A stretch of DNA of 64,000 nucleotides from Gemmatimonadota bacterium (GCA_016713435.1 JADJPD010000001.1:248001-312000), one strand, 5' to 3'; numbered from the stretch's first letter, positions 26,492 to 36,223 are shown. Translations and numbers: made by a program. The notes: generated from the sequence alone by a model not told the origin.

Positions 26492-28180
26492 CTAGCGCGA
26501 ACGCTCGCCCGCGATGACGTACATGCGGCCCGACCGGAAGCCGTGGATGTTGCTCCAGCTGCTGGTCACCAGCATGTCGGGCACGCCGTCGCCGTCCACG
26601 TCGCCGATGCCGGTGGCGTCGAACCCGAGGGTCTCGCCGGGGATGCGGCCGGTGATGGTGCGGAGGAGGGCGCCGTCCTTGCCGGAATACACGTAGATGC
26701 GGCCGCCCGAGGGGGCCACGGCGGAGTACTGCCAGGCACCGATGACGAGGTCGGCGTGGCCGTCGGCGTTGACGTCGCCCGCCTCCGCCTGGCCAATGCC
26801 GAAGCCGTCGCCGGCATGCTCGCCGGTGAGCGTCAGGAGAGTGCGGCCCGTGGCGCCGGAGCGGACCACGATGCGGCCGGTGCTGGGGCCGCGCGCGCCG
26901 TGGGCGAAGTCGCTGGCGAAGACGTCGGCCACGCGGTCGCCGTCCACGTCGCCCACGAAGGAGGTGAACATGGCGCCCATGGCGGCCCCGCCGCTGTCCG
27001 CGTCAATGACGTACGACGGGAGCTGGCGGGGGCCGGCGTAGACGTACACCCGGCCGTGCTGCTCGGGGCCGCCGGTGGCGGCGCTCACCAGGAAGGGGGT
27101 CCCCTTCCCCAGCGGCTGGCCCATCACCACGCTGCCGAAGCCGTCGCCGGCCTTCTCGCCATCCATGATGTGGAGGACGTGGCCGTCGGCGCCGGAGAAG
27201 AGATAGGCTTTCCCGGCGCCCTGGCCCGTGCCGCTGGCCTGCGGGGCGCCCACCAGCAGGTCGGCGTGGCCGTCGCCGTCCTGGTCGCCGGCGCCCGAGG
27301 CGCCGCCGCCGAAGCCCTCGCCGTCCTGTCCCTTGAGCGTGAGCAGCACCCGGCCGCGCCGGCCGTCGAGGACGTACGCCGTGCCGCTCCCCGGCGCGGC
27401 GGCGATCACGTCAGGAATGCCGTCGGCGTTCACGTCGCCGGCGCCCTCCAGGTTGGTGCCCGCCTGTTCCTGCTCGGCGCCGTCCCAGGTCCAGAGCAGC
27501 GTGCCGCTCTTGCCGCTGTAGACGTAGACGCGGCCGTTGCCGGGGTTGGTGGCGGTGTTGCCGTGCGTCGGCGCGCTGGTGACGATGTCGGTGACCTTGT
27601 CCCCGTCCACGTCGCCGATGCCGCGGGCGATCCAGGAGTACTGGTCGTTCTTGGCCTCGCCGCGCCACTCGTGGAGGATGCGCACCGGCTCCACGAAGGG
27701 GTTGGTGAAGTCGGCGGGCTGGTAGTGGAGCCCGGCGAAGCGCGGGTCGGCCTTGAGGGAGGCGAGGTCGCGCAGGGTGTCCACGGCGTCCATGTCGTAG
27801 GTGCCGTCGCCCTTCACGGTCATGAGGAGGCGGAAGGCGTCGTCCTTCTGGCCCATGAGGGCGTGGACGCCGGCCGCGGCCACGCGGGCCTGCGCCACGA
27901 GGGGGCGCGGGCGGGTGATGGCCATGTACGCCGCGAGCGCCTGGGGGAGCTTGCCGAGCGACTTGTAGGCGTGGCCCAGGAGGAGGCGACCGGTGACGGC
28001 CTGCGGGGTGCGGGCCAGGAAGGCCTCGAGCGTGGCGACGGCCGAGTCGGCGTGGCCGGCCTGGAGCTGGGCCTGGGCCGCCCGGACCTCGGGCGGCGGG
28101 CCCCCCGGCCCCTGGGCCGGGAGGGCGGCAGGCGCGCCGAGGAGCAGGGCGAGGATGGGGACCGAACGGAAGTGGGTCAT
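26492..28180 (-). CDS. Exported FG-GAP/integrin-alpha-like repeat protein with N-terminal TPR region
   Basis: Start at 28180 gives a signal peptide ending LPAQG; the upstream start at 28318 would hide it. Residues about 25-135 are TPR-like helices (GRLLLGHAYKSLGKLPQALAAYM). The rest is at least six FG-GAP blades carrying calcium-binding loops of the form DVDGDKVTD, DVNADGIPD, DQDGDGHAD, DVDGDGVPD. A seven-bladed propeller at the cell surface is likely. Ligand unknown. Confidence 0.82.
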   Translation of the reverse strand: MTHFRSVPILALLLGAPAALPAQGPGGPPPEVRAAQAQLQAGHADSAVATLEAFLARTPQAVTGRLLLGHAYKSLGKLPQALAAYMAITRPRPLVAQARVAAAGVHALMGQKDDAFRLLMTVKGDGTYDMDAVDTLRDLASLKADPRFAGLHYQPADFTNPFVEPVRILHEWRGEAKNDQYSWIARGIGDVDGDKVTDIVTSAPTHGNTATNPGNGRVYVYSGKSGTLLWTWDGAEQEQAGTNLEGAGDVNADGIPDVIAAAPGSGTAYVLDGRRGRVLLTLKGQDGEGFGGGASGAGDQDGDGHADLLVGAPQASGTGQGAGKAYLFSGADGHVLHIMDGEKAGDGFGSVVMGQPLGKGTPFLVSAATGGPEQHGRVYVYAGPRQLPSYVIDADSGGAAMGAMFTSFVGDVDGDRVADVFASDFAHGARGPSTGRIVVRSGATGRTLLTLTGEHAGDGFGIGQAEAGDVNADGHADLVIGAWQYSAVAPSGGRIYVYSGKDGALLRTITGRIPGETLGFDATGIGDVDGDGVPDMLVTSSWSNIHGFRSGRMYVIAGERSR

Positions 28181-28347
28181 GGGCCGCGGGGTTGAGGGGC
28201 GCGTCAGGAATCCGAGCCGAAGTTCCGGGGGACGGGCCGCGGGCGCTACCAGCGGATTGCTCGGGGGCGGCCGTTCCCGCGCAATCGCCTGACAGCGCGC
28301 GGCGCGGAGCCGGCGCATTGTCCGGCGTCCCCCACCCCGAGGTGTCG

Positions 28348-28833
28348 ATGCGCCGCTTCCTGCCGTCCGCCCTGCTCTCTGCCACCCTCCTGGCCTGCGC
28401 CCCGCCGGGCCCCTTCCCCGAGGCGGAGCGCGCGGCGGTGGCGGCGACGCTCGCCGACTACCGCGCGGCCTGGCTCCGCAACGACGCGGATGCGGTCATG
28501 GCGCACGTGAGCGAGGAGTTTGCGATGGTGGTGCCGGGGGACGGCACGCCCCGGGTCTCGGGCCGGACGGCGCTCCGGGCGTTCTGGTTTCCCACCGAGG
28601 GGCCGACCTTCCGCGTCACCCGCTACGAGGTGACCGGCGCGGCGATCCACGGCGGCGGTCAGCTGGCGGTGGCCGAGGGGCGCTCGGAGCTGGCGTGGGA
28701 CCAGCTGGCGGGGGACTCGGTGGTGCAGTCGGCCCGTTCCACCAGCGACTTCCTCACCGTGCTCCGGAAAGAAGAGGGGCGGTGGCGCCTCTATCGGCAG
28801 ATCTACGTGCTGCGGCCGGATGCCGGCCCGTGA
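28348..28833 (+). CDS. NTF2-like (DUF4440-type) lipoprotein
   Basis: Start at 28348 gives a signal peptide with lipobox TLLACA and a GAGG ribosome site. The mature part has the NTF2-like order: a helix with DYRAAWLRNDADAVMAHVSEEF, then strands ending WRLYRQIYV. Such domains serve as binding modules or small enzymes; nothing here decides. Its 3' end overlaps the convergent AraC gene by 80 bp. Confidence 0.7.
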   Translation: MRRFLPSALLSATLLACAPPGPFPEAERAAVAATLADYRAAWLRNDADAVMAHVSEEFAMVVPGDGTPRVSGRTALRAFWFPTEGPTFRVTRYEVTGAAIHGGGQLAVAEGRSELAWDQLAGDSVVQSARSTSDFLTVLRKEEGRWRLYRQIYVLRPDAGP

Positions 28834-29665
28834 GCACGGCCCGGACCCGCGACGGCGGGCTCCCGAAGCGGCGGCGGAACTCGGCCGTGAAGTGGCTGTG
28901 GCTCGAGAAGCCGAGCTGGCAGGCGAGGCGGCTCAGTGAGGCGGCGTCGGCCACCTGCTCGAGGGCCAGGCGGGCGCGGAGGTCGAGGAGGTGATGATGG
29001 AGCGTGGTGCCGGTGGCGCTCCGGAAGACGCGGCAGAGATGCCAGGGCGAGGTGCCCACGGCCGCGGCGATGGTGCGCACGGTGTGGCGGGCCAGGGGGT
29101 CCCGGGCCAGCACCTCGCGGACGCGCTCCACCAGCTCGCGCTGGGGCAGCGGGGGCGGCGACGGCGGGGCGGCGTCCGGGAGCGCGGCGCGGAGCACGGC
29201 GCCCACGATGAGGGTGACGGCCTGCTCCAGGGCGAGCGTGTCGTGGAGCTGACGGGCGGCGATGCGGGTGGCCACGAGGCGCTGGCGCCAGTACAGCGCG
29301 GCCGGCACCGGCGCGTGCGGCACCGGGAACGGCCCGCCGGGCGCGGCGGCGGCCTCGGGATGGAGCTCCGCCACGAGGGCGCGGGCCAGCGGCTCGCTCA
29401 CGCTGAACCATTCCACCCGGTCGCCGTCGGGGGCGAGCGGGCGGCGGCGGTAGGGCTGGCCGCGGTTGTAAATCGTGGCACGGCCCGGGTCGGCCACGAA
29501 GGCCGGCTTGTCGGCGTGCTCGATCCACACCGCCGTGCGGGGGAAGGCCACCGTGTAGCCCTCGATGGCGCCGGCCGTGGCAAAGTCGGGATGGGCCACG
29601 GGGCAGCGGAAGGTGCCGACCCGCACGTCGTCCGTGGCCGCGAGCAGCCGTTCAGGCGCGTGCAT
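28754..29665 (-). CDS. AraC-family transcriptional regulator
   Basis: An N-terminal cupin-like sensing region (about 1-110) is followed by a two-helix-turn-helix AraC domain: RTIAAAVGTSPWHLCRVFRS and LACQLGFSSHSHFTAEFRRR. The 30-residue Arg/Ala tail after the domain overlaps the convergent lipoprotein gene. It shares its start region (14-bp overlap) with the membrane-protein gene upstream. Confidence 0.88.
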   Translation of the reverse strand: MHAPERLLAATDDVRVGTFRCPVAHPDFATAGAIEGYTVAFPRTAVWIEHADKPAFVADPGRATIYNRGQPYRRRPLAPDGDRVEWFSVSEPLARALVAELHPEAAAAPGGPFPVPHAPVPAALYWRQRLVATRIAARQLHDTLALEQAVTLIVGAVLRAALPDAAPPSPPPLPQRELVERVREVLARDPLARHTVRTIAAAVGTSPWHLCRVFRSATGTTLHHHLLDLRARLALEQVADAASLSRLACQLGFSSHSHFTAEFRRRFGSPPSRVRAVLTGRHPAAARRSADRGATAPLLSGAR

Positions 29666-30185
29666 GGCTCGGCTCCGCGGTCCGGGTCCCGGGGAGGGGG
29701 CCTGCCTGACGCAGCAGCAGCGCGATGGGCGTCCCCACCGCCGCCATGTGGATCCCGATCATCGCCAGGAAGCGCCAGGAGCCGACGGGCTGCAGGTAGG
29801 CGTGGGTGAGCGGCAGGATCAGGAAGCGCATGCAGAGCCAGACACCGGGGCCGTAGGCGATGCCGGCCAGCACCGCGCCGCGCGTGGTGCGGGTGAGCGC
29901 GCGGAGCGCGGGCCAGCGGGACCAGGCGATGGCATAGATGGTGGCCCAGCCGAGGGCCACGCCGGTGTGCATCAGGACGCCCAGCAGCACCATCGGGAGG
30001 CCGCCCTCGAAGGCCGCGGGGCCCACGAGGGCGGAGGCGATGCCCTGGAAGATGCGGGCCGGCGTGGTGACGTGGAGGATCCAGGCGTAGAGCGTGACGG
30101 CGGCCGCGCCGTCGAGCAGCGCCACGACGAGCGTGGCCTCGGCGATGCGGCGGAGCGGCGGCAGCGGGGCGACCGTGGCTGTCAT
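29652..30185 (-). CDS. Four-helix membrane protein, unknown function
   Basis: 177 residues with four hydrophobic helices (about 17-40, 60-85, 100-125, 135-160). It resembles small uncharacterised integral membrane proteins; no transport or catalytic motif. It overlaps the AraC gene by 14 bp and both are probably on one transcript. Confidence 0.6.
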   Translation of the reverse strand: MTATVAPLPPLRRIAEATLVVALLDGAAAVTLYAWILHVTTPARIFQGIASALVGPAAFEGGLPMVLLGVLMHTGVALGWATIYAIAWSRWPALRALTRTTRGAVLAGIAYGPGVWLCMRFLILPLTHAYLQPVGSWRFLAMIGIHMAAVGTPIALLLRQAGPLPGTRTAEPSHARA

Positions 30186-30275
30186 CCTGGGCCTGGAAGG
30201 GGGATGGCCAAGATGACGGGGCGGGACGGCGGGAGGATTCGGGAGGTTGCAGGGTGCGTCGCGCGGGGCGCGGCG

Positions 30276-30581
30276 CTAGCTGCGGCGGATGTCGCGGAGC
30301 GTGGGGAGCGGCTTCGGGGTGGCGGCGGCGCCGGCGGCCGTCAGGCGGAAGGAGCGCCAGGGGACGAAGGTGATGAGGCCCTGGCGGGCCAGGCGCTGCA
30401 GGACGACGCCGGTCTCGCGGAGGGGGAGGCCGAGCAGGGTGGCGAACTGCTTCCGCGGGATGGGGACGTCGGGGTTGCCGAGGGTCAGGCGGTGGATGCG
30501 GTCCAGCACGTCCTGGTCGGTGAGCGGGGCCGGGACGGTGCCGGGGGCGGCGAGGGGGGACGGGGCCAGCGGGTCGGACAT
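30276..30581 (-). CDS. Small winged-helix DNA-binding protein
   Basis: 101 residues; the core reads as a winged helix like the C-terminal domain of Crp/Fnr proteins: IPRKQFATLLGLPLRETGVVLQRLARQGLITFV. No sensing domain is attached. The Pro-rich N-terminus may be unstructured. Targets unknown. Confidence 0.6.
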   Translation of the reverse strand: MSDPLAPSPLAAPGTVPAPLTDQDVLDRIHRLTLGNPDVPIPRKQFATLLGLPLRETGVVLQRLARQGLITFVPWRSFRLTAAGAAATPKPLPTLRDIRRS

Positions 30582-30786
30582 CGGTCCCGAGGTCAGGGGG
30601 TGGCCAGGGGGTCAGGAATGAAGCTGTCCGGAGCCAAGCTACACCCCGCAGCGGAGGCCACAAGTAGGCCCGGGGGTACGGGGGCCGCCTGACCCGGGGC
30701 CGGGCGGGCCGACCGCCCCCTCTCCCGTGGGCTTGGGGAACGGTGGGCCGTATATTCGGGGAGCCAGCCGCCCGCGACCCTCATCC

Positions 30787-31878
30787 ATGGCCACTGCCCT
30801 CCGCCTCGCCCTGCCCGCGGCTGACCTCGATCAGCTGCGCGAACGCGTGCGCCGCCTGGCGGAGCAGCGGCCGGGGGTGTACCGGATGATCGATCCGCTG
30901 GGCCGGGTGATGTACGTGGGGAAGGCCAAGCGGGTGCGGGCGCGGGTGCTGTCGTATTTCCGGGCGGAGTTCCCGGACGACAAGGCGGCGCGGATCCTCC
31001 ACGCGGCCGCGGACATCACCTGGGACTACACGCCGAGCGAGTTCGCGGCGCACCTGCAGGAGCTCCGGCTCATCGCCAGGTACCGGCCGCCGTTCAACCA
31101 CCACATGAACCGGGCACGACGCACGCACTTCGTGAAGGTGAGCGGAGGGCTGGCGCCGCGCGTGTCGGCGGGGGTGGCGACGGGGCGGGAGGACCAGCGG
31201 TGGTATGGGCCGTTCGTGTCCCCCGCGCGGGTGGAGGCGGCGATCCGCACCCTCAACGACCTGCTCGGCCTCCGCGACTGCGCGCCGGCGATGCCGATCG
31301 TCTTCGCCGGGCAGATCGACCTCTTCTCGGCGCAGCGCCAGGCGGCGTGCATGCGGCACGAGCTGGGGTACTGCACGGGGCCGTGCGCCGGGCTGGTGAC
31401 GCAGGACGACTACGCGGCGCGGGTGCAGCAGGCGTTTGCGTTCCTCGAGGGGCGGAGCATCCGGCCGATTGATCGCGCGGTGGCGGAGATGCAGCGGGCG
31501 GCGGAGGCGGCGGAGTTCGAGCGGGCGGCCAAGTGGCGGACGCGGTTCGAGGACCTGGAGTGGCTGCTCGCGGCCACGAGCCGGGCGCGGTGCGCCATCG
31601 AGGGGCTCACCTTCGTCTACCGCGACCCGGGCGACTTCGGCGACGACTGGGCCTACCTCATCCGCCACGGCGTGGTGCGCGCGGCGTACCCGTGGCCGGG
31701 GACGCCCATCGAGCGGGAGGCGTTCCGGGCGGTGGTGGAGACCGAGCTGGCGAAGCCCGACCCGGCACCGGGGCCCCTGCCCTTCCAGCACCTCGACGAG
31801 ATCCTGCTGCTCATGGCGTGGTTCCGGAAGCATCCGGAGGCGTTCCGGCGGACGTCGCGGCTGGAGACGTGGGTCTAG
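30787..31878 (+). CDS. UvrC-like GIY-YIG nuclease lacking the C-terminal nuclease half
   Basis: The N-terminal GIY-YIG module is clear: PGVYRMIDPLGRVMYVGKAK and ELRLIARYRPPFN. Four cysteines in a UvrC-like spacing (RDCAP, AACMRHELGYCTGPCAG) match the Fe-S cluster site described for UvrC. A UVR-type helix pair follows (EFERAAKWRTRFEDLEWL, about 250-270). The protein ends at 363 residues, without the RNase-H-like domain and helix-hairpin-helix motifs that make the 5' incision. In this it resembles Cho-type endonucleases, which cut 3' of a lesion. Start at 30787 is just before the conserved region; TATATT lies 30 nt upstream. Confidence 0.8.
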   Translation: MATALRLALPAADLDQLRERVRRLAEQRPGVYRMIDPLGRVMYVGKAKRVRARVLSYFRAEFPDDKAARILHAAADITWDYTPSEFAAHLQELRLIARYRPPFNHHMNRARRTHFVKVSGGLAPRVSAGVATGREDQRWYGPFVSPARVEAAIRTLNDLLGLRDCAPAMPIVFAGQIDLFSAQRQAACMRHELGYCTGPCAGLVTQDDYAARVQQAFAFLEGRSIRPIDRAVAEMQRAAEAAEFERAAKWRTRFEDLEWLLAATSRARCAIEGLTFVYRDPGDFGDDWAYLIRHGVVRAAYPWPGTPIEREAFRAVVETELAKPDPAPGPLPFQHLDEILLLMAWFRKHPEAFRRTSRLETWV

Positions 31879-31896
31879 GCGGGCCCCACGCCGATC

Positions 31897-31962
31897 CCGG
31901 CAGCGCTGGGCCGGGAGGGGCCGGCAGGGCCCCCGCTGGATTCAGCCAGCTGGCGCTGCCGG
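31897..31962 (+). terminator. Long imperfect hairpin after the UvrC-like gene
   Basis: CCGGCAGCGC (31897-31906) pairs perfectly with 31953-31962; the GC-rich loop can fold further. It begins 18 bp after the stop codon. Confidence 0.5.
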
Positions 31963-32050
31963 AATAGACGGTCAACGGGGAAACGGGTCCGGGTGGGGAG
32001 GAGGGCCGGCCATGGCCGGCCCGATCAGGGCCGCGGGTCATACGGGGCGG

Positions 32051-32440
32051 TCAGGTGGAGGCGAAGAGGGAGGTGCGTGGGAGCACCCACTGCGTCGCCG
32101 CCGGGAGGCTTTCCACCACGCGCACCTCGGGCCGCCGGGCGAACTCGGTTTGCAGGGCGTGCTTGAGGTGGGCGTGCAGGGGCCCGCGGACGATGAAGGC
32201 CACGTGCGGCGGCATGCCGGCCACGAAGAGGGCCTGGTAGTGGGCGAGGAGCGGGGTGAGGTTCTCGTCGCGCGGGACGTGGAGGGCGCGGAGGTCCACG
32301 ATGAGGCCGCGGGCGGGGGGCCAGTGCGCGTCCGTTGTCAGGCGGCCGAGGGCGTGGGCGAGCTGCAGGGGGGTCTCGCGACCGAGGCGGTGCAGCAGGG
32401 TGACGCCGGCCTGGGTCCAGTGTTCGATGAGGTCGGTCAT
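32051..32440 (-). CDS. SpoIIAA/STAS-like small protein
   Basis: 129-residue cytoplasmic protein with alternating strands and helices; GLIVDLRALHVPRDEN in the middle resembles the core strand and loop of STAS-like proteins that are found in many genomes as stand-alone modules. No phosphorylatable Ser is evident. Role unknown. Confidence 0.5.
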   Translation of the reverse strand: MTDLIEHWTQAGVTLLHRLGRETPLQLAHALGRLTTDAHWPPARGLIVDLRALHVPRDENLTPLLAHYQALFVAGMPPHVAFIVRGPLHAHLKHALQTEFARRPEVRVVESLPAATQWVLPRTSLFAST

Positions 32441-32634
32441 GGGGCGGCGGGGTAAGGGCGACAGCGATCCTGATGGCGAGCCTAAGCTGCCACCCGGTAC
32501 CGGGGCCTACCATTGACCCGGCGAGGTATCTCCCGCCGGCGCGGGCCCGCTGCAAACGTTTTCCGTGGTGCCGGTGTGCGCTTCCACGCCCCCGCGAGCG
32601 TCGCATTTTCATCGCTGCCGGTGTTCCTTCCATC

Positions 32635-34080
32635 ATGCGCCAGCGTTTCCTCCTGCTCCTCGCCCTGCTCGGCCTGCCCGCGACGCTCCGCGGGCAGGAC
32701 CTGGCCGCGCGCATCGAGGACCTGGTGCGGACCTACCACGAGCAGGGGCGCTTCACCGGCGCCGTGCTGGTGGGGTGGAAGGGGCGGGTCATCTACAAGG
32801 AAGGGATGGGGTACGCCAACGCCGAGTGGAAGGTGCGGAACGGGCCCGGGGTGCGGGTGCGGATCGGCTCGCTCACCAAGGCGTTCACGGCGATGCTGGT
32901 GCTGCAGCTGGTGGACGAGGGCAAGCTCCGCCTCGGCGGCACCATCAGCGAGTACCTGCCGGCCTACCCGCTCCCGGCCGGCGACCACGTCACGCTCCAC
33001 CAGCTGCTGAGTCACACGTCGGGCATCCCCGACTACGTGGAGCTGCCGCTCTTCCAGCCCGTCCGTAACCGCCAGCCCACCCGTCCCGCGCAGTTCCTGG
33101 CGACGTTCGACTCGCTGCCGTTCAACTTCGTCCCCGGGCGCCGCTACGCCTACAGCAACTCCGGCTACTTCATCCTGGGCGTGATCCTGGAGCAGGTGAC
33201 CGGCCGGACGTGGGCCGAGCTGCTCCGCGAGCGGATCCTCGAGCCGCTCGGCATGCAGCGGACGGGCTACGACGACGGCACGGCCGTGATCCCCGGCCGC
33301 GCCGAGGGGTACCTGCAGACGCTGGGCGGGCTCCGGCCCGCCGACTTCCTCGACATGTCGCTCATGTACTCGGCGGCGGGGATGTACTCGACGCTCGATG
33401 ATCTCTGGCGCTTCGACCGCGCGCTGAGCGAGCGGCGGCTGCTCAGCGACTCGGCCTACGCCCTCATGGAGGGCCTGCAGGCGCGGACGGCCACGGGGTG
33501 GTACGGCTACGGCTGGGCGGTGGACCGGGTCTTCGTGGGCGCCGGGCGCGACAGCCTGACGAGCGTGAGCCACGTGGGCGGCGTGCCCGGCTTCACCGCC
33601 GCCAACTTCCGGCTCCCCGAGGACGACGGGGTGATCCTCTGGTACGACAACACGGGCCAGGTGCCGCCGCTGTCCCAGGAGATCGTCAAGCTGCTCTATG
33701 GCGTGCCCGTGGTGCCGCCCCGGCCGAGCATTGCGCGGGCGCTGCTGCCGGTGGTGAAGGAGGCGGGGGTGGAGACGGCCATCCGGCAGTACCGCGACGT
33801 GCGCGCGCGGCGCCCCGACGCCTACGACTTCGCCGAGCGCGAGCTCAACCAGCTCGGGTACGCCCTGCTGCGGGGCGGCGCGGTGCGGGACGCGGTGGCC
33901 ATCTTCACGCTCAACACCGAGATGTACCCCGCCGGCTCCAACACCTACGACAGCCTCGGGGAGGCGCTCCTCGCCGCCGGCGACACCGCCGGCGCCGTGG
34001 CCAACTACCGCCGCTCGCTGGCGATGAACGCCGGGAACACCAATGCCACACGGGTGCTGGCGCGGCTGGGGCAGCGCTAG
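32635..34080 (+). CDS. Exported serine beta-lactamase-family protein with C-terminal TPR
   Basis: Start at 32635 gives a signal peptide ending LRGQ. Class C/penicillin-binding fold: SLTK (SxxK, about 77-80), YSN motif in RYAYSNSGY, and HVGG near 305 in place of KTG. Most such proteins are esterases, D-amino-acid peptidases or of unknown substrate rather than antibiotic lactamases. Residues about 370-480 form a TPR-like tail (YDSLGEALLAAGDTAGAVANYRR). Its 3' end overlaps the next gene by 38 bp, so the two are co-expressed. Confidence 0.85.
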   Translation: MRQRFLLLLALLGLPATLRGQDLAARIEDLVRTYHEQGRFTGAVLVGWKGRVIYKEGMGYANAEWKVRNGPGVRVRIGSLTKAFTAMLVLQLVDEGKLRLGGTISEYLPAYPLPAGDHVTLHQLLSHTSGIPDYVELPLFQPVRNRQPTRPAQFLATFDSLPFNFVPGRRYAYSNSGYFILGVILEQVTGRTWAELLRERILEPLGMQRTGYDDGTAVIPGRAEGYLQTLGGLRPADFLDMSLMYSAAGMYSTLDDLWRFDRALSERRLLSDSAYALMEGLQARTATGWYGYGWAVDRVFVGAGRDSLTSVSHVGGVPGFTAANFRLPEDDGVILWYDNTGQVPPLSQEIVKLLYGVPVVPPRPSIARALLPVVKEAGVETAIRQYRDVRARRPDAYDFAERELNQLGYALLRGGAVRDAVAIFTLNTEMYPAGSNTYDSLGEALLAAGDTAGAVANYRRSLAMNAGNTNATRVLARLGQR

Positions 34081-36223
34081 CGCGCTGCTCCTCCTGCTCG
34101 CGGCCCCGCTGGCGGCACAGCAGGGGCCGGCGCGCGCGGAGGTGGAGCGGCTGGCGGCCGCGGTGGCGGCCGCGGACGCGCCGCGCCCGCTGGAGCAGGA
34201 GCTGCGGCGGCTGCGTGCGCGGGACGAGCAGGAACCGGACGCGGAGGCGCTCCGCCGGCTCCACCTGGGCCTGCTGCGCCTGCGCCTCAACCAGCTCGGC
34301 GACTACCGCGGCGCCCCCAACGGCGACCTGGAGCGCGCCACCGAGCTGGCCCCCGGCTGGACCTGGGCCTGGTACCTGCGCGGCCGCGCCAAGCGGAGCG
34401 AGGGCGACTGGCTGGCCGCCGACCGGCTCAACCTCGGCACGCGGGTGGGCTTCGGGGCGTACGAGGCGGCCGTGGCGCACTTCGAACGCGCGCTCCGGGA
34501 GGAGCCCGCCTTCGAGCCGGCGCTCCGCGAGCTGGCCGAGACGGTGGTGCTGCTCCGCGACACGGCGCGGGCGCGGCAGGTGCTCCTCCCCGCGCTGGCG
34601 CGCGCGGGCCTCTCCCACGACACCCTGCTGCTCTTCACCCAGGCCCATGCCGAACGGAGCGTGGGCGACTCGCTGCGCGCGCTGGCGGCGGCGCACCGGC
34701 TGGTGGAGCTGGCGGGACCGTCCGCGCGGACGCTGCGGGAGCTGGCGTGGAGCGGGTTCGTGGCGGGGGATGCGGCGGCGGCGACGGCCTACTTCGCGGG
34801 CGCGGCGCTGGACGACTCCGCCGGGGTGGCGGGATACCGGGAGGACCTGGCGTTCATCGCGGACAGCGTGGAGCTGGCGGCCTTCGATGCGCGCGCGGGG
34901 GAGGCGCGGGCCGCGTGGCTGCGCGGGTTCTGGCGGGACCGGGACCGGGCATCGCTCCGGGCGGAGGGGACGCGGCTCCAGGAGCATTACCGGCGGATCA
35001 CGGAGGCGGAGCGGCGCTTCGGGCTCGAGGTGAACCGGCGGTACCACCATGCGTGGGACAGCTACCGGAGCGGCTCCACCCGCTTCGACGACCGGGGCAT
35101 CGTGTACATCCGCCATGGGCCGCCCGACGACTCGGTGTCCACGGTGAGCTTCGGCCTGCCGCCCAACCTCACCTGGCGCTATCGCCTGGCGGATGGGGAC
35201 CTGCTGCTCCACTTCGCCGCCAACATGGGCACCATCGAGTACGGCGCCGGCGGCGACCTGCACGACTACCGCCTGGTGCCGAGCCTCTGGGCGGTGATCC
35301 GGCCCGGCGGGACGGCGGGACAGACCGCCCTGGACGCCATGCTCGAGAGTCGCTGCGCGCTGTGGGAGCCGTACTGCAAGTTCAACGGGTGGGGACCGTT
35401 CGGGCAGCGGCAGATCTTCCGGGACGAGGAGCAGCTGGTGGCGGGGAGCACCTGGGCGGCCACGGCCACCGACGGCGCGGAGCTGCGCTTCCCGCGCCTC
35501 CTGGCGGGGGGCGCCGCGCTCTTCGCGGTGGGGAGCGAGGGCGGGCGGCCGATGGTGCACGCGGTGTGGCAGCTGTTCATGACGCGCCCCGCCGGCGCCG
35601 ACAGCACCAGCGGGCTCCGGACGCGGGCCACGGTGCGGTTTGCGCTGTTCGACAGCACCGGGGCGTCGGCGGGGTTCGTGGACACGACGGTGGTGCTGGC
35701 CACCACGAGCCGCGCGGACACCGTCGTGGTGCCGGGACGCGTGGCGGTGCCGGTGCCGCCGGGGCGCTACCGCTACCGGCTGGCCGTCAGCACCGACGAC
35801 TCGACGGGACGCGTGTACCCGCTCGACTCCCTCCCGGTGCGCCCCACCGACGGCCGCACCCTGGTGGTGAGCGACCTGGTGCTCGGCCGCCGCGACGTGA
35901 GCGTGGCGTGGAGCCCGGCGCCCGGGGACACGGCGTACTTCACGCCGGGCGCGCGCTGGCGCGCGAGCGACACGCTGGAGCTCTATCACGAGATCTACGG
36001 CCTGGCCGAGGGGGAACGCTACCGCGCGACGCTGACGGTGCGGCGCGGGCGGCGCGCCCTGCTCACCCTCGGCTGGGAGGGGGACGGGGCGGCGGGCGTG
36101 ACGCGGGTGGCGCGCGAGCTCGACTTCTCGCGCCTCAAGCCGGGCGATTACGTGATGGAGCTCGAGGTGACGAGCCGCGGCCGGAAGGCGCTCGCGACGC
36201 GGCGGCTCGGCATCAGGGAGTGA
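34043..36223 (+). CDS. GWxTD-domain exported protein with TPR-like N-terminus
   Basis: The 726-residue protein starts inside the previous gene; its signal peptide ends LAAQQG. Residues about 30-280 are helical repeats (RALREEPAFEPALRELAETV). The central part carries the signature RGIVYIRHGPPDDS of the GWxTD family and a beta-rich C-terminus. The family is common in Bacteroidota, Acidobacteria and Gemmatimonadota; its biochemical role is not established. It overlaps the convergent gene by 11 bp. Confidence 0.8.
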   Translation: MPHGCWRGWGSASALLLLLAAPLAAQQGPARAEVERLAAAVAAADAPRPLEQELRRLRARDEQEPDAEALRRLHLGLLRLRLNQLGDYRGAPNGDLERATELAPGWTWAWYLRGRAKRSEGDWLAADRLNLGTRVGFGAYEAAVAHFERALREEPAFEPALRELAETVVLLRDTARARQVLLPALARAGLSHDTLLLFTQAHAERSVGDSLRALAAAHRLVELAGPSARTLRELAWSGFVAGDAAAATAYFAGAALDDSAGVAGYREDLAFIADSVELAAFDARAGEARAAWLRGFWRDRDRASLRAEGTRLQEHYRRITEAERRFGLEVNRRYHHAWDSYRSGSTRFDDRGIVYIRHGPPDDSVSTVSFGLPPNLTWRYRLADGDLLLHFAANMGTIEYGAGGDLHDYRLVPSLWAVIRPGGTAGQTALDAMLESRCALWEPYCKFNGWGPFGQRQIFRDEEQLVAGSTWAATATDGAELRFPRLLAGGAALFAVGSEGGRPMVHAVWQLFMTRPAGADSTSGLRTRATVRFALFDSTGASAGFVDTTVVLATTSRADTVVVPGRVAVPVPPGRYRYRLAVSTDDSTGRVYPLDSLPVRPTDGRTLVVSDLVLGRRDVSVAWSPAPGDTAYFTPGARWRASDTLELYHEIYGLAEGERYRATLTVRRGRRALLTLGWEGDGAAGVTRVARELDFSRLKPGDYVMELEVTSRGRKALATRRLGIRE

